Below, piece after piece: positions 21,986 through 32,318 of a stretch of 64,000 bases of DNA; the stretch's first letter is position 1; the number at the start of each line of letters is the position of its first letter. Below the pieces are notes generated by a model. That model was not told the origin of the DNA. It did not search any database and was given only the letters and a program-made list of their open reading frames with translations. The stretch lies in the NCBI GenBank assembly GCA_009599575.1, contig VWND01000001.1:1860001-1924000 (forward strand). The letters are read 5' to 3'. This DNA is from Blumeriella jaapii. Taxonomy: Eukaryota; Ascomycota; Leotiomycetes; Helotiales; Drepanopezizaceae. Made by a program: the position numbers and the translations under genes.

Positions 21986-23066
21986 TTACAACTTACTCTT
22001 AGCCGCCACAACCTTCATCAGGGCACGGCCGTTACTCAAACACACCTTTCCACCGTCGACTCTCATGATAAATCTGATTTCCTCCCACTCCCCTTGCTTC
22101 TCGCCCGTTCTCCAGATGTCCGTGATGAGCTTGCATCCCGGCTTCACGGGTGACGCAAATCGAGCTTGAAATTCCTTGATATTGGCGGGATCACTGCCTC
22201 CTACAGCTCTGAGCAGAGCATAGGCCGCAAAGTTCCAGGATGATAGGCCGTGCATGATGGCTCCGCCAAAACCCATCTTCTGTCCGGGCTCGGGAGTTGC
22301 ATGAAGCGGGTTGTAGTCGCCGTTTAATCTTCAGAATGTCAGTACATCCCTCTCCATGATAAGATTTGTGTAAAAAACATACCTATAAAGCAGCGCTGAC
22401 TCAGGCGTCAGCTGCTTCTCTACACTCCAGTCCGGCTTCTTGCCTTCGGGAGGCGGGAAATTCTGCGTAGCTGGGCCCTTGGGACCCCCCCAGTTGCCTT
22501 GCCCGACAAAGAATGCGCTGCCCTGCATCTGCACATAGCTCTCTCCGGTCACCTTATCGACGATATCCAGCTGGTTCTCGACAACGGACCCAGCCTTGCC
22601 TTTATCGTAAACGCCAATGACTTTGTTACGGAGCTCGAACGTGCGGCCGGCGGATGTGGTGGGGAGGGGCTTGAGGAAAGTGATCTTGCGTTGGCCGTCG
22701 AGGACACGGGTGGAGTCAAACTTGGGAACGCCGGGGATGGACACCTCGGCTTGGGCAGCGTAGAAGTCAATCACTTCTTGCGTCGTGTTCTTGAATGCTG
22801 CGATTTGTTAGATTGGGGCATTGGGCGTACAGGACGAGGAGTTGCTTACGGAGAATGACAGGATATGTTGGGAACACGCTGAAGTTTGGGTGCAATTCCT
22901 GGGATTAAAATCAGCAGAGATAATACCGACTGTCGTGCATGCGTACATATAGGAAATGCAGCTCATCTGCTTTGCAACCCAAGCTGTTTGCGAAGAGAAG
23001 GACGTCCCGCTTCAACCAGGATACCTCCTTGCGAGGGTACTCAAATCCTGCTCCGGGACCACTCAT
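21986..23066 (-). CDS. Peroxisomal MaoC-type enoyl-CoA hydratase 2
   Basis: Four exons, 23066-22947, 22898-22850, 22797-22383 and 22328-21986, encode 308 residues with consistent phases. The N-terminal hot-dog half carries DELHFLYELHPNFSVFPTYP and VIDFYAAQAEVSIPGVPKFD. The C-terminal half carries the hydratase-2 motif GDYNPLH with the catalytic Asp at about residue 199 and His at about 204, followed by GFGGAIMHGLSSWNFAAYAL. The protein ends in SKL, a perfect PTS1, so import into peroxisomes is expected. This family adds water to trans-2-enoyl-CoA to give (R)-3-hydroxyacyl-CoA in beta-oxidation; related stand-alone enzymes also occur in polyketide clusters, but none is seen here. The second exon is only 49 nt. 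The last acceptor is AAG rather than CAG or TAG, but it restores the motif exactly. Confidence 0.92.
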
Positions 23067-23620
23067 ATTGTAATCTTCGGTTGATGGACTGCTGGTACTG
23101 TTAGACGAATAGTGTATATAAGAGAGTGTGTTTTGAAGCGGACTTGAAAGAGGATGGGCGGAAAGTTGTGGTTGGAGATTCCCCATGTTTGAAATCTCAC
23201 CCCACACTCGGCTGTTGTAAGCACATGCCTCGGCTCGTATTTTCGGATAATCATTCCATCCAGGGTCGATTGCATCCGCGATTGTTTCTATTGTGGTTGG
23301 AAGTGAGGACGATGGATCTTTTGAGTGGTTACTGTAACCCGAATGAAAGTATTCTTGAAAGCAGCGAGGCCGGGCTGGGTAGAGACTTCTAGGTTTGTTC
23401 TAAGGTATAAAACAAAACCTAGGCAGGAGTGTTGGCCGGTAGAAAGTTACCAACGCAGCTGAATCATAACTCTATGTTTATCAGTACCCAATCCATCTCA
23501 CAATTAATACATCAAGACAATTGTATCTACTCGTCTTCACACTTCCGTTCTTAGTATCCACCATGCCTCGCAAATCGCGGTAATCGCCAAGCTAGTGTAC
23601 TGGATATAGCTGCTCCTCCA
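23067..23620. other. Upstream region of the hydratase
   Basis: About 550 bp with no gene seen, lying between the hydratase start and the NADAR relic. Confidence 0.4.
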
Positions 23621-24135
23621 ATCGAAGCAGATCCAAACGCAACAATATATTTATGGCGAGAATAGGGCTCCCCTCGCTGCTACACCCAATGGTACCCCTC
23701 TCCCTTGACCGTCCCGAGTACCTCATTACTCTACAGCACCGCCGAGCAGCACATGATGTATCAAAAAGCGCTGCTCTTCCACGACCCCATCACGGCGTCG
23801 AGAATGCTCTCTTAAGACTACCTGCAAGAACAGAAAGCTGTGGGCCATCAAATCCAAAACTTTGACAAGAAAGCGTGGGAGGGAGAGGGTTGTGGAGGAG
23901 GCGTCTTGTTGGAAATTCATATTTGGGAGTGACAAGGGAACTGGAGGGTTACGGGGAAAAGCTTGCGGGAAAGATCGGAGGGGGTGGGGGAGAGTAAAAT
24001 TGTGGAGCTAGCCCTATGGACATGATCTGGGGGGTGGCTTTGGAGAGAGGGATGCCGAGAGGGGTAGACGTGATTGGGGCCAGAATTTGCTAGGAAAGGC
24101 GATCATGAGGGCGAGAAGAAAATTGAGGGAGGAGG
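23621..24135 (+). pseudogene. Decayed NADAR-domain (YbiA-like, DUF1768) gene
   Basis: Translating the plus strand gives, in order, the landmarks of the NADAR fold: a WRE segment, TQWYPSPLTVPSTS, STAEQHMMYQKALLF with HDPITASRML, then QEQKAVGHQIQNFDKKAW. After a frame change ERVVEEASCWKF follows, and later WGQNLLGKAIMRARRKLREE. In-frame stops occur at 23663 and 23813, with another near 24010 and at least one frame change near 23885. No intact start or splice pattern bridges these. NADAR proteins of the YbiA type act on ADP-ribose-linked or riboflavin-pathway intermediates; this copy cannot encode one. The conserved YxTAEQxMMYxKA core is unmistakable, which is why I am confident despite the decay. 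Confidence 0.8.
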
Positions 24136-24693
24136 ATGCAGAAATGGAGAAAGGCCAGCAGCAAGCGTAGAAGAAGTGGAGGCACAGCAAAGAATCCAAT
24201 GAGCTGGCAGTGAGAGAGAAAACAAGAGGCGTAAGGAAGGCACAAACTGAGAGTCACGATGTGGACTTTGGACGATTTAGGATGAGAATTGACTCAAGAC
24301 AAGTTGGTCATGAGCCGCCAAGAGACAGAAATTTGTAAAGTTCATGGATTTCGATCAGCCACTATTATGCACGCGCTATGTGCCATCGAAGGAATGCCTT
24401 TTCTTCCATTAATGTCTCTGAGTCCCCTAAAGCATTAGTTCTGAAGCCAGATTTCATAGGTTTCTCCTCGTGCAGCCACAAACCAACGCTGATCAAGAGT
24501 GTAAGGTCCCGTGCTCGTTTAGTAGGGAGACCATAACCCGAGTGATGAATCGCATAAGAGAAGAGACTAAGAGCAGAGACCCTTCGTAGACGTAAGCAGA
24601 TACCACCGAGCGAGCAGAACCACGGAGCACAATGACCATCAGCCCAACTTCAGATGAAGGACCGGTCCCTGCCAACGTGATACACATTCTCGC
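24136..24693. other. Spacer downstream of TFIIB
   Basis: No gene seen. It probably includes the TFIIB 3' UTR (minus strand). Confidence 0.4.
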
Positions 24694-25811
24694 CTAGCCA
24701 ACGGGTAGCAAATCCATGCTCCCTTGAATCTTTCCGTCCGGTGCAATCCAGGATGGCTCGATCAACCTCTCTCGCTCTTGGTACAGATACTTGTACGCGG
24801 TGCGGATCGTACCATCACTGACACCAACGACCCGAGCAATCTCTTTCGTGGTCTTTGGCTTGCCGAGCAGGGCTGCTGCCATGAAGATGCAGGCAGAAGC
24901 GACGGAGAGAGGGGAGCGACCAGCAAGATCATTGACGGTAGGTACCTTCTCGGCGAGGCCTTCTGAGACTGTGACGAATTGCGCTTTGTTGAGGCCAAGT
25001 TGGCTGCAGAAGCGGATACATAAGTCCTTGGCGTTGTGGGAGGTAGTAGTCTGGTATTCGTCTGTGGACATTCCCGTGCCTTAGGTGGACTATTAATACA
25101 AAGCGACAAGGTCACAACTTTCGTGACCAACTTACCGGCTGCGCTCGTCTTTGCCTCGTTCTTGGGGTTAGCGAAAAACTTCTCAAGAGCTTTGAAAACT
25201 CGGCCGATGTCCTTCTTTTCAACCTTCGTCAAAGCGAAGATCTCTGCGAAGGTACGGGGCTGGTTGCCATGGCGGCAGGCGATGAAGATAATTCCAGCAA
25301 TGATTGCTTCTTGAGATTTGCCTCTGAAAGCCTTTGCGTCATCGACCTTTTTGTACAAGGCCTTAGCAGCTTCGTTGACGCTTCTAGGGAGAGCGATGGC
25401 ATCGCAATGAGCGCCAATCTCCTTGTATGCTGCTAGCAGACCTTTAGTAGCCTTATCGTTAGTAGACTTGTTCTGAGTACGCATGAGGTCACGACTGCGA
25501 GCGTTGCCATCCTGGAAAGAAATGGTCGTGGTGAGTTGCGAGCCGTTCAGAAGAGGGTTTGCGCCATCACCGACACGAGAGGGGTCATCGTTGCCTTGAT
25601 CGTCGTTGGCAAAGGTACGCCACTCGGAGCGAGTGTCAACGATACGATCGCCCAGAACCAGACCGCAAGAGCCGCAGACCATATCACCAGAAGAGAACTC
25701 CTCCACAAGATTAGGTGGAACCTCCTTGCAGTCCTTGCACATCATGGTCGTGTTGAGATTCTCACTCCACTCGGCCGAGGCCACCTCGACAGCTGTGGGA
25801 CACGCCATCAT
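24694..25811 (-). CDS. SUA7: Transcription initiation factor IIB (TFIIB)
   Basis: Two exons, 25811-25136 and 25079-24694, encode 353 residues. The intron (25135-25080) has GTAAGT and AAG ends, and the phase fits (AAG + TGMSTDEYQTTTSHNAKDLC). The N-terminal zinc ribbon has Cys at about 25, 28, 46 and 49 (MCKDCKEVPP, MVCGSCGLVLG). The B-finger/linker follows (TRSEWRTFANDDQ), then two cyclin-like repeats, with GKSQEAIIAGIIFIACR in the first and LSVASACIFMAAALLGKPKT in the second. TFIIB bridges TBP on the promoter to RNA polymerase II and sets the start site. The frame is open upstream to 26057 but has no ATG there; the paired ATGs at 25811/25808 fit the family N-terminus. It is divergent from RPT5. 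Confidence 0.95.
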
Positions 25812-26656
25812 CTTCGGTTTGTACTTCTTGGGCCGATAGATGTTGTCGAATTCGTTGAAAATGACGCGCTTGCTGCGCTTGCGACGGACCTCTCTTCTCT
25901 TGCGCGATGTAACAAATCGAGTTCTGGCGTCCTTGGTAGGTGTGTTGCAGAGGATTCGGGTAGAAAGCTGGACAAAGAGTGGGGAATGCGTTTTGGCGGT
26001 ATTGACTGGAACTGAAGGGCTTTGTTGGTCTGGGAGATTCGACCCGTTGTTTGTCACGGGGCTGTAAGGCCTGGAGCCGGGAACAGAGGCTGGAATGCGC
26101 GAGATGCGACTGGTGGGGTATGATGTTCGACGAAGTACCGAAGTCAGATCGTTCGCACGAGAAGACTGAGAAGATGCTGTGGGTTTGTGGTGTGATGGTT
26201 TGTGCGGGTGAAATCGTGATGGCGAAAAAGCTGCCGCTGGACGATGACGCGGATATCTCTCAGAAGCGGGACCAGTGAAGGCGTCTGAGAAAGATTCGAG
26301 GTATCGCAGAAGGTCTGGGTGAGTGTACTATCGCTGTGGGAAGATGACCGGCAGCTTGGTTGTTGAGGCGACAGTCCGACTTCTGGAGCGAGCGAGCGGG
26401 AGTGCGAAGAGGATGGAGGGGAGGAGGTGAGGAGTTGAGGAGTTGGCGCCGAATATAGATCTCCGCATCTCAGTAGGTTGGCGCTAACGATGTCACGTGA
26501 TTAAGGCTGCGCGACGCGGCTTAAGGTGCCTGAAGCTCAGAGAAGCTCTGTTGACTCAAGCTACTTGTGTGTTCTGTACTCCGCACCTCAACCTCACTCA
26601 TTCACAGCTCCGATCGGCAAATCCGCTTTACTCTCCTAAGCCCAAAAAGCCCAGCC
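25812..26656. promoter_or_regulatory. Shared divergent promoter of TFIIB and RPT5
   Basis: 845 bp between the two ATGs. A palindromic TCACGTGA E-box lies at 26493-26500, 157 bp before the RPT5 ATG. I do not see the yeast proteasome element GGTGGCAAA. Confidence 0.45.
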
Positions 26657-28189
26657 ATGTCGACTTTAGAAGATCTCGATGATCTTGAGCGGGAGCAGAA
26701 GGAGGACAAGAAGGATGGCGACAAGGACAAGAAGCCAGCGGACCAAAATGCCGATACTGAGATGAAAGATGATGCACCTGCGGAGAAGGAGGAGGATCCT
26801 ATAGATGACGAGATCTACAACCTGGATACGCAAAACATTCTGACTAGGAGACGGTTGTTGGAGAACGATTCACGGATCATGAAGAGCGAATTCCAGCGCT
26901 TATCACACGAGAAGTCTACAATGGGCGAGAAGATCAAGGACAACCTGGACAAGATCGAGAACAACAGGTATGTCGGACTATTCAAGCTGCAGATGTCGCA
27001 CACCAACCTGAATTAGGCAATTACCGTACCTTGTGGGCAACGTTGTGGAACTCCTTGACCTTGATCCGACCGCAGAATCGCAAGAGGACGGCTCCAACAT
27101 CGACCTTGATGCCACTCGAGTTGGAAAGTCCGCTGTCATCAAGACTTCCACACGACAAACGATATTCCTTCCGCTCATTGGTCTTGTTGATCCGGAGCAG
27201 CTGAAGCCAGGAGATCTGATCGGCGTAAACAAAGATTCATATCTGGTCCTGGATACACTACCCGCCGAATATGATAGCAGAGTCAAGGCCATGGAGGTTG
27301 ATGAGAAGCCGACTGAGAAGTACACCGATGTAGGAGGTCTGGACAAGCAGATTGAGGAACTAGTGGAGGCGATTGTTTGGCCGATGAAAGAGGCCGAGAG
27401 ATTCAAGAAGATTGGCATCAAGGCCCCGAAGGGTATGTTAGTCTTTCCCTAGGTCCCGTGTGATCTACTAACCTACATCAGGTGCTCTGATGTATGGCCC
27501 TCCTGGTACTGGAAAGACCCTCCTGGCTCGAGCTTGCGCAGCCCAGACGGACGCCACCTTCCTCAAGCTTGCCGGTCCACAACTCGTCCAAATGTTCATT
27601 GGTGATGGAGCTAAGTTGGTTCGGGATTGCTTCGCCTTGGCTAAGGAAAAGGCGCCGGCGATCATCTTCATTGATGAGTTGGATGCTGTCGGTACTAAGC
27701 GTTTCGACAGTGAGAAGAGCGGAGACCGAGAAGTCCAAAGAACAATGTTGGAACTCCTGAATCAACTCGATGGTTTTGCCTCCGATGACCGTATCAAGGT
27801 TCTGGCAGCTACCAACAGAGTTGACGTCCTTGATCCCGCATTACTTCGTTCCGGACGTCTTGACAGGAAGATCGAGTTCCCCCTGCCCAACGAAGAAGCT
27901 CGAGCACAGATTCTCAAGATCCACAGCAGAAAAATGACCGTCGATGGTGGAGTCAACTGGCCTGAGTTGGCTCGAAGTACTGATGAGTTCGGGGGTGCTC
28001 AGTTGAAGGCTGTCTGTGTGGAGGCCGGCATGATTGCACTGCGGATGGGAAAGAACAAGATCAGTCACGAACACTACGTGGACGCTATTGCAGAGGTCCA
28101 GGCGAAGAAGAAGGGTAAGATCAATTTCCATTCACAAACTTGGAGTAATCCACTAACTGGCAATAGACACCGTCAACTTCTATGCCTAA
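26657..28189 (+). CDS. RPT5: 26S proteasome regulatory ATPase Rpt5
   Basis: Four exons, 26657-26967, 27017-27432, 27482-28114 and 28167-28189, encode 460 residues; all three introns are about 50 nt. The order is an acidic, Lys-rich N-tail, a coiled coil (about residues 60-105), an OB fold, and an AAA+ ATPase with Walker A GPPGTGKT (about residues 248-255), Walker [10 protein letters not shown], and the sensor/SRH region [20 protein letters not shown]. The last 23-nt exon supplies the C-terminus NFYA, a hydrophobic-Tyr-x (HbYX) tail. Together with the N-terminal helix this fits Rpt5 rather than other Rpts. The HbYX tail docks into the 20S alpha ring and helps open the gate. Rpt5 is part of the heterohexamer that unfolds ubiquitinated substrates. 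Expected location: nucleus and cytosol. Confidence 0.96.
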
Positions 28190-28353
28190 GGTAGTAGTGA
28201 ATGGTGTTGGCTTGTATGAGAGGTGATAGGCACGTCATGCTGCACATGGGTGCCTTGTAATCATAGACACACCGTGGATGGCTTTTTTTTCCCTCGCGAG
28301 CTTGCGCTTTCGATGAATAGGATGTCAACATTGAGACATAAATCACTTTAATC

Positions 28354-28411
28354 ATCATCGAGCGCGTGATTTATAAAACTTGATCATCGAGCGCGTGATT
28401 TATAAAACTTG
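28354..28411. repeat. Perfect 29-bp tandem duplication
   Basis: Bases 28354-28382 are repeated exactly at 28383-28411, each containing gagcgcgtgatttataaaac. It lies 165 bp beyond the RPT5 stop. Confidence 0.9.
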
Positions 28412-28515
28412 AAAATTATGGCATCTGTGAACGAAAAATCATTCAGAACAACTCTAATCAATGGAGTTTACGAACCAAAAAGCTAGTTATAAGAAGAGCA
28501 CTTGTGTTCTCAATG

Positions 28516-28604
28516 TACCATACCTACCTACCAAGGTATGTACAGTACTGTACGGTAGGTACAGTACTGTACAGTACTGTACATACCTAGGTACCTACCT
28601 AGCC
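28516..28604. repeat. GTAC palindrome / TACCTACC cluster
   Basis: A dense block of overlapping palindromes built from GTACAGTAC, GTACTGTAC, TACCTACC and CCTAGGTACC. It can fold into several alternative hairpins. It sits between RPT5 and ATP14 and is a strong example of the dispersed motif family. Confidence 0.85.
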
Positions 28605-28637
28605 TTTGAGGCTCAACGAAGTTCCACCTTGGTTGAA

Positions 28638-28643
28638 CACGTG
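28638..28643. promoter_or_regulatory. CACGTG E-box upstream of ATP14
   Basis: Single CACGTG 90 bp before the ATP14 ATG. Position is promoter-like; function inferred. Confidence 0.3.
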
Positions 28644-28732
28644 ACTGTACCTCTTCTGCTCAACGTCAATCCTAGAACACATTTTCCTAGACCTCTCCTC
28701 CACACCCAATTGACACCACAACACCCGTCATC

Positions 28733-29315
28733 ATGTTCACGCACACACTCCGCGCTTCGGTACGAGCTAGCACTATGCTTTTCCATCGGTGTGCTAATGA
28801 TCGCAGCGCTCCTCGATCGCCCGCGTCGTGAGACAGCAAGCACCTGGCGCAGCTTCCCGACGCACCTTCATCACCCCTTCTGCGGTCCGTCAAGGTTCGT
28901 GGTACTCCTCTTCTCCAAGCATCAGTCGGGCGTTACTCCTGCGCTTCGCGGGCCGGAGATCCGCGCACCTCCTCGCCTTCTTCCCAGTCTCGCGCGCGCG
29001 CGCGCGCGCCCGCCCGCCCGATCCGCGCAACGCTAACGTTCTCCCTCCCCAGCGGATGTCATCCAGGACCTGTACATCCGCGAGCTCAAGGCCTACAAGG
29101 TCCCCGCCGTCAAGGCCAACGACGCCGAGGGCCAGGTCCAGACGTTCAAGGCGCCCGCGCCACCCGCGTCCCCCGAGGAAGCCAACATCGCGAGCGAGTT
29201 GAAGAGCTACGAGGCGCAGACGGTGGATGTGGAGGGCCAGGCGGAGGCCGGTGCGCCCGAGCCGGAGTCTGACTGGTTTGAGCTCGAGCCCGAGGAGGAG
29301 GAGGCTCACCACTAG
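28733..29315 (+). CDS. ATP14: Mitochondrial ATP synthase subunit h
   Basis: Three exons, 28733-28759, 28807-28894 and 29053-29315, encode 125 residues. Exon 1 holds only nine codons. Joined, the N-terminus is an Arg/Ser/Ala-rich mitochondrial presequence (MFTHTLRASRSSIARVVRQ). The mature protein begins near ADVIQDLYIRELKAYKVPAV and continues with NDAEGQVQTFKAPAPPASPE; the acidic C-terminus (DWFELEPEEEEAHH) is typical of subunit h. Subunit h is part of the peripheral stalk of F1Fo ATP synthase, needed for assembly and coupling in fungi. The first intron is 47 nt; the second is 158 nt and contains a run of CG dinucleotides near 28990-29012. The small size and tiny first exon make it easy to miss by frame finding. 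Confidence 0.93.
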
Positions 29316-32300
29316 ATGGGTCTTGGGTGATGGGTGCGGACGGGAGGTGCTGCGGTGGAAAGTGCGCATCTCCAGTGTGTGTAGCATAACCAGGGTTGCG
29401 AATGGAATTTTGTACAGTGAAGGCCTTCTGTGCCAGCTTGACGCTGCTCTGTGCCACTGCTTGGACGACGATTCGAGCTACAGGCAGGTATGTTTGGCGA
29501 GTGCCAATCGTCGTCTATGGCATCAGAAAACCGACATGCCGTGCACCGCGTTGCAGTCATCGAGTGTGGGCAGGCAATGTCTCCAATGTCTACGCAATCC
29601 CAACGGCCCAGATCCGCCCGGAAGATCGACTGTCATTTTCGCAGTGATGTGTGTGCTATTATTTCCCAGGACACACTGGGCAGCGCCAAATCTACGATGA
29701 GAGAGGATACCTACGTATCCAGCAACATCTCTCTATTGCCACGCGATTCCGTGCTGCTCCGCGGTTCTCCGAATCCAAGCACAGAGATGGGACTGTTCTG
29801 TATCAGTGCCCTGTCTCCCGCCGGAACGAGGTGCTCCCAAGCTTTCGACCTCGTCCGTCCCCTTTCCAGGACTTCCCGGTGGTCTCGGTCGACGACGGGG
29901 TGTCTTGATTCCCTCCCTGTTTGGCCATTCGTGCGTCCGTCCGTCCACAGGACGGGTTCCCCGGCCAGGCCAGGCCAGCCTTCCCAGCATCGACCTTCCA
30001 GCCCGCCAGCCAGCCAGCCAGTCAGTCAGCCAGTCAGTCAGTCAGTCATTCATATACCCATTCATCCACTGTTGCGGCCGCCACAGACATCTCAACCACG
30101 TCCCTCGCGCCTCTGCCCGGACCGGCTCGACACCGCCATGTCCGATCCGAGGGGTCAACGGCACGCGCTCCGCCCCTCCTCCCGACGCCTCCGTCGCCCG
30201 CCCGCCGTCGACGCGTTCTGGGCGACCGCGCGCGCGCACCACCGCTACTATCACGGTCTCCCCGCGCTGAGTGAGGATGGCGGCGTCTCCGCAGCGCTCC
30301 CTCCCTACTGTACGCACGAGCCGGAGCGCAGCGGCCGGAGCGGTGCTGTGCTGTGCTGTGCTGTGCTACATCCTGACGCGGAACGTCCTGCGCGTGGCGA
30401 ACGTGGATGTGTACGCGCCGCAGTGGACGGTGAGATGCGGTGTCTGAGGGGGGGGGGGCGGCGTCGCCGTCCCGGCTCTCGCGCGCCGCTGCTGACGGGA
30501 CGGGACGGCGTGGTACATAGGTACCTACCTACTGTAGGAGACTCCGAGCCGCCCGGTTCCGGACCTCGCGCTCGATCTCCCGCGTCGGAACTGCGGAGCC
30601 GTGCGCGGCTCGAGGGGCCGGAATCCGGGGGGCGGGGACTGGTGCCACTGAGACCAGAGGGCGCGACAGCGGCGGATCGGTCGGTGGTCGGAGATCTGGG
30701 GAACCGAACCGAACCGAACCGGACCGAACCGGGGGGGGAGCAGCAACACGCCGGCTCGGTCTCCGAGCACTCGAGATGGGATTCCGTCGGCTCGGTTCCT
30801 TTCTCTCGCTCGGTCTTGGATTGGATGGGCCACGTGGTGATGGATGTGGCACGATCGCCGCCGGTGTTGGCGCTCCGTGGCTGCCTTCCTTGTCGTCGCG
30901 TCACCATGCAAAACACACTTGTACTGTACGTTACTTGTGTGCGCGACTCCTTTCCAGTCGAGCTAGATACCGTACGCTGGAGAAACAACTCGGTGCCAGC
31001 CTGATCTCGGTTCCCAATTTGATGGGGGAGGGGAGGGGGGGGGGGTTGGAAAGATCGAAATGGATATCTTCTCTGGCTACTACGCACTCGCGCACATTCT
31101 CGTTCGGAACAGCGCGCTTCGAACCCGGTCGATGTGTGGGCAGTGAGTGAGTGAGCGAGCGAGCGAGCGCAGTGCAGTGCAGTGCAGTGCAGTGCAGAAG
31201 AGAAACCGGGAGCCCCATTGCGGGAGCTACGAGATTTGTCTACGTGACATCCCAGCCATGGGTTCGGGTTTTGGCGAAGAGGATATGGGGAAGGTTGGTG
31301 GGTGGGTAGACAGGTGGTAGATGGGATAGGAGAGGAAAAGATAGGATAGGATAGAAGGAGCAGGAGGAAGTTGCTGAATGGATACTTAGGTAAGGTAGGT
31401 AAGCACTCCTACTGTACTGTATATACCTCGATACACAATGCAACACAAGACATTATGTTACATTACAACAATCCAATACAGTAAGTATTTACCACATTCG
31501 CAAGCTGCCCAGAGCGGCCCCGGGGTGAAGCGTCGTCCAGTACGCTGCCGGTGTAGGGAGGGGGCGCGCAGGATCGTGTCAAGAAGAGCTACGTACCTAT
31601 AGGTACATACCTACAATGCAGCAAGTGGTACGGCAGAATACCAAAACATTGTGGCAAGACCATTCCGTCATGATTACATTAGCGTGCTATTTACTGACTG
31701 CGCGAGAACCACAGCGGACGAGGACGACAACGACGACGACGACGCTGGCAGCAGAAAGCCTAGCCCCAGGAAAGAAGGTACACGCCCCCGGCCCCCCCAC
31801 CACGATTAATGCCAACCCCCCTCCCTCCCTTCCTCCAACCCCCGTTTATTCCGAGCAATATACAGCCATTCTGCACGTCGCCTAGCCAGATGCCATGCCA
31901 TAGAATACGCAGGGTCTGATCTGCTCTGATCGTCTACTAGCAAACACCATGAAAAAAACGGCGGTTGAAAATCATCAACGCAGCAAACTCGCTCTACCGC
32001 AGCGACGTGAAGGGAGACAGGGAAGGCAGGTAGGCAAAGTTATATCAGAGTCTTGTATCCACATGTCAAAGGAAAGGCAACACAGACTTGACAAAGCACC
32101 GCAAGCAATCCCACTGATAGCCAATCTTTTGTGCCGCGATCAATGTTGAAAGATTTTCAATCAGGCATTCCTCAAAGCATCCGCCTCAAGACTCCGCCCA
32201 AATGCTAAAGCAGAAAACTCCGGCCCGATGCTGTGAGATGTTGGGTAAGGGAACTCGTAAAGGTGCAAAGAAACCCCATCGAGAGCAGCAAACACGTGCA

Positions 32301-32318
32301 GGTGTGGTCGAAGCCCAT
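29316..32318. other. Long GC-rich convergent intergenic region
   Basis: 3.0 kb between the 3' ends of ATP14 (+) and SCH9 (-). Open frames of 260-517 codons overlap on both strands, but they are compositional: they contain no domain and consist of Arg/Pro/Ser. Short arrays include CCAG/TCAG runs (30000-30050), GTGCT x5 (about 30341-30366), CCGAA x5 (about 30702-30730), GCGAGC (31152-31170) and GCAGT x6 (31169-31196). TACCTAC/GTAC motifs recur at 30519-30536, 31380-31425 and 31590-31615. Confidence 0.55.

Noticed and set aside
13430..23066. A secondary-metabolite or beta-oxidation gene cluster
   Set aside because: CoA-transferase, dehydrogenase relic and hydratase are near each other, but there is no polyketide synthase, NRPS, transporter or regulator, and a chitin-binding gene interrupts them.
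24014..24199. Hydrophobic minus-strand frame
   Set aside because: Shadow of the NADAR relic on the plus strand.
25812..26057. N-terminal extension of TFIIB
   Set aside because: The frame is open upstream but starts with GTG and has no ATG; TFIIB proteins begin shortly before the zinc ribbon, as at 25811.
29451..31004. A 517-codon plus-strand open frame
   Set aside because: Compositional: GC-rich DNA, Arg/Pro/Ser-rich product with stretches translated from simple repeats, and overlapping frames of 260 codons on the other strand. No domain, no splice logic.
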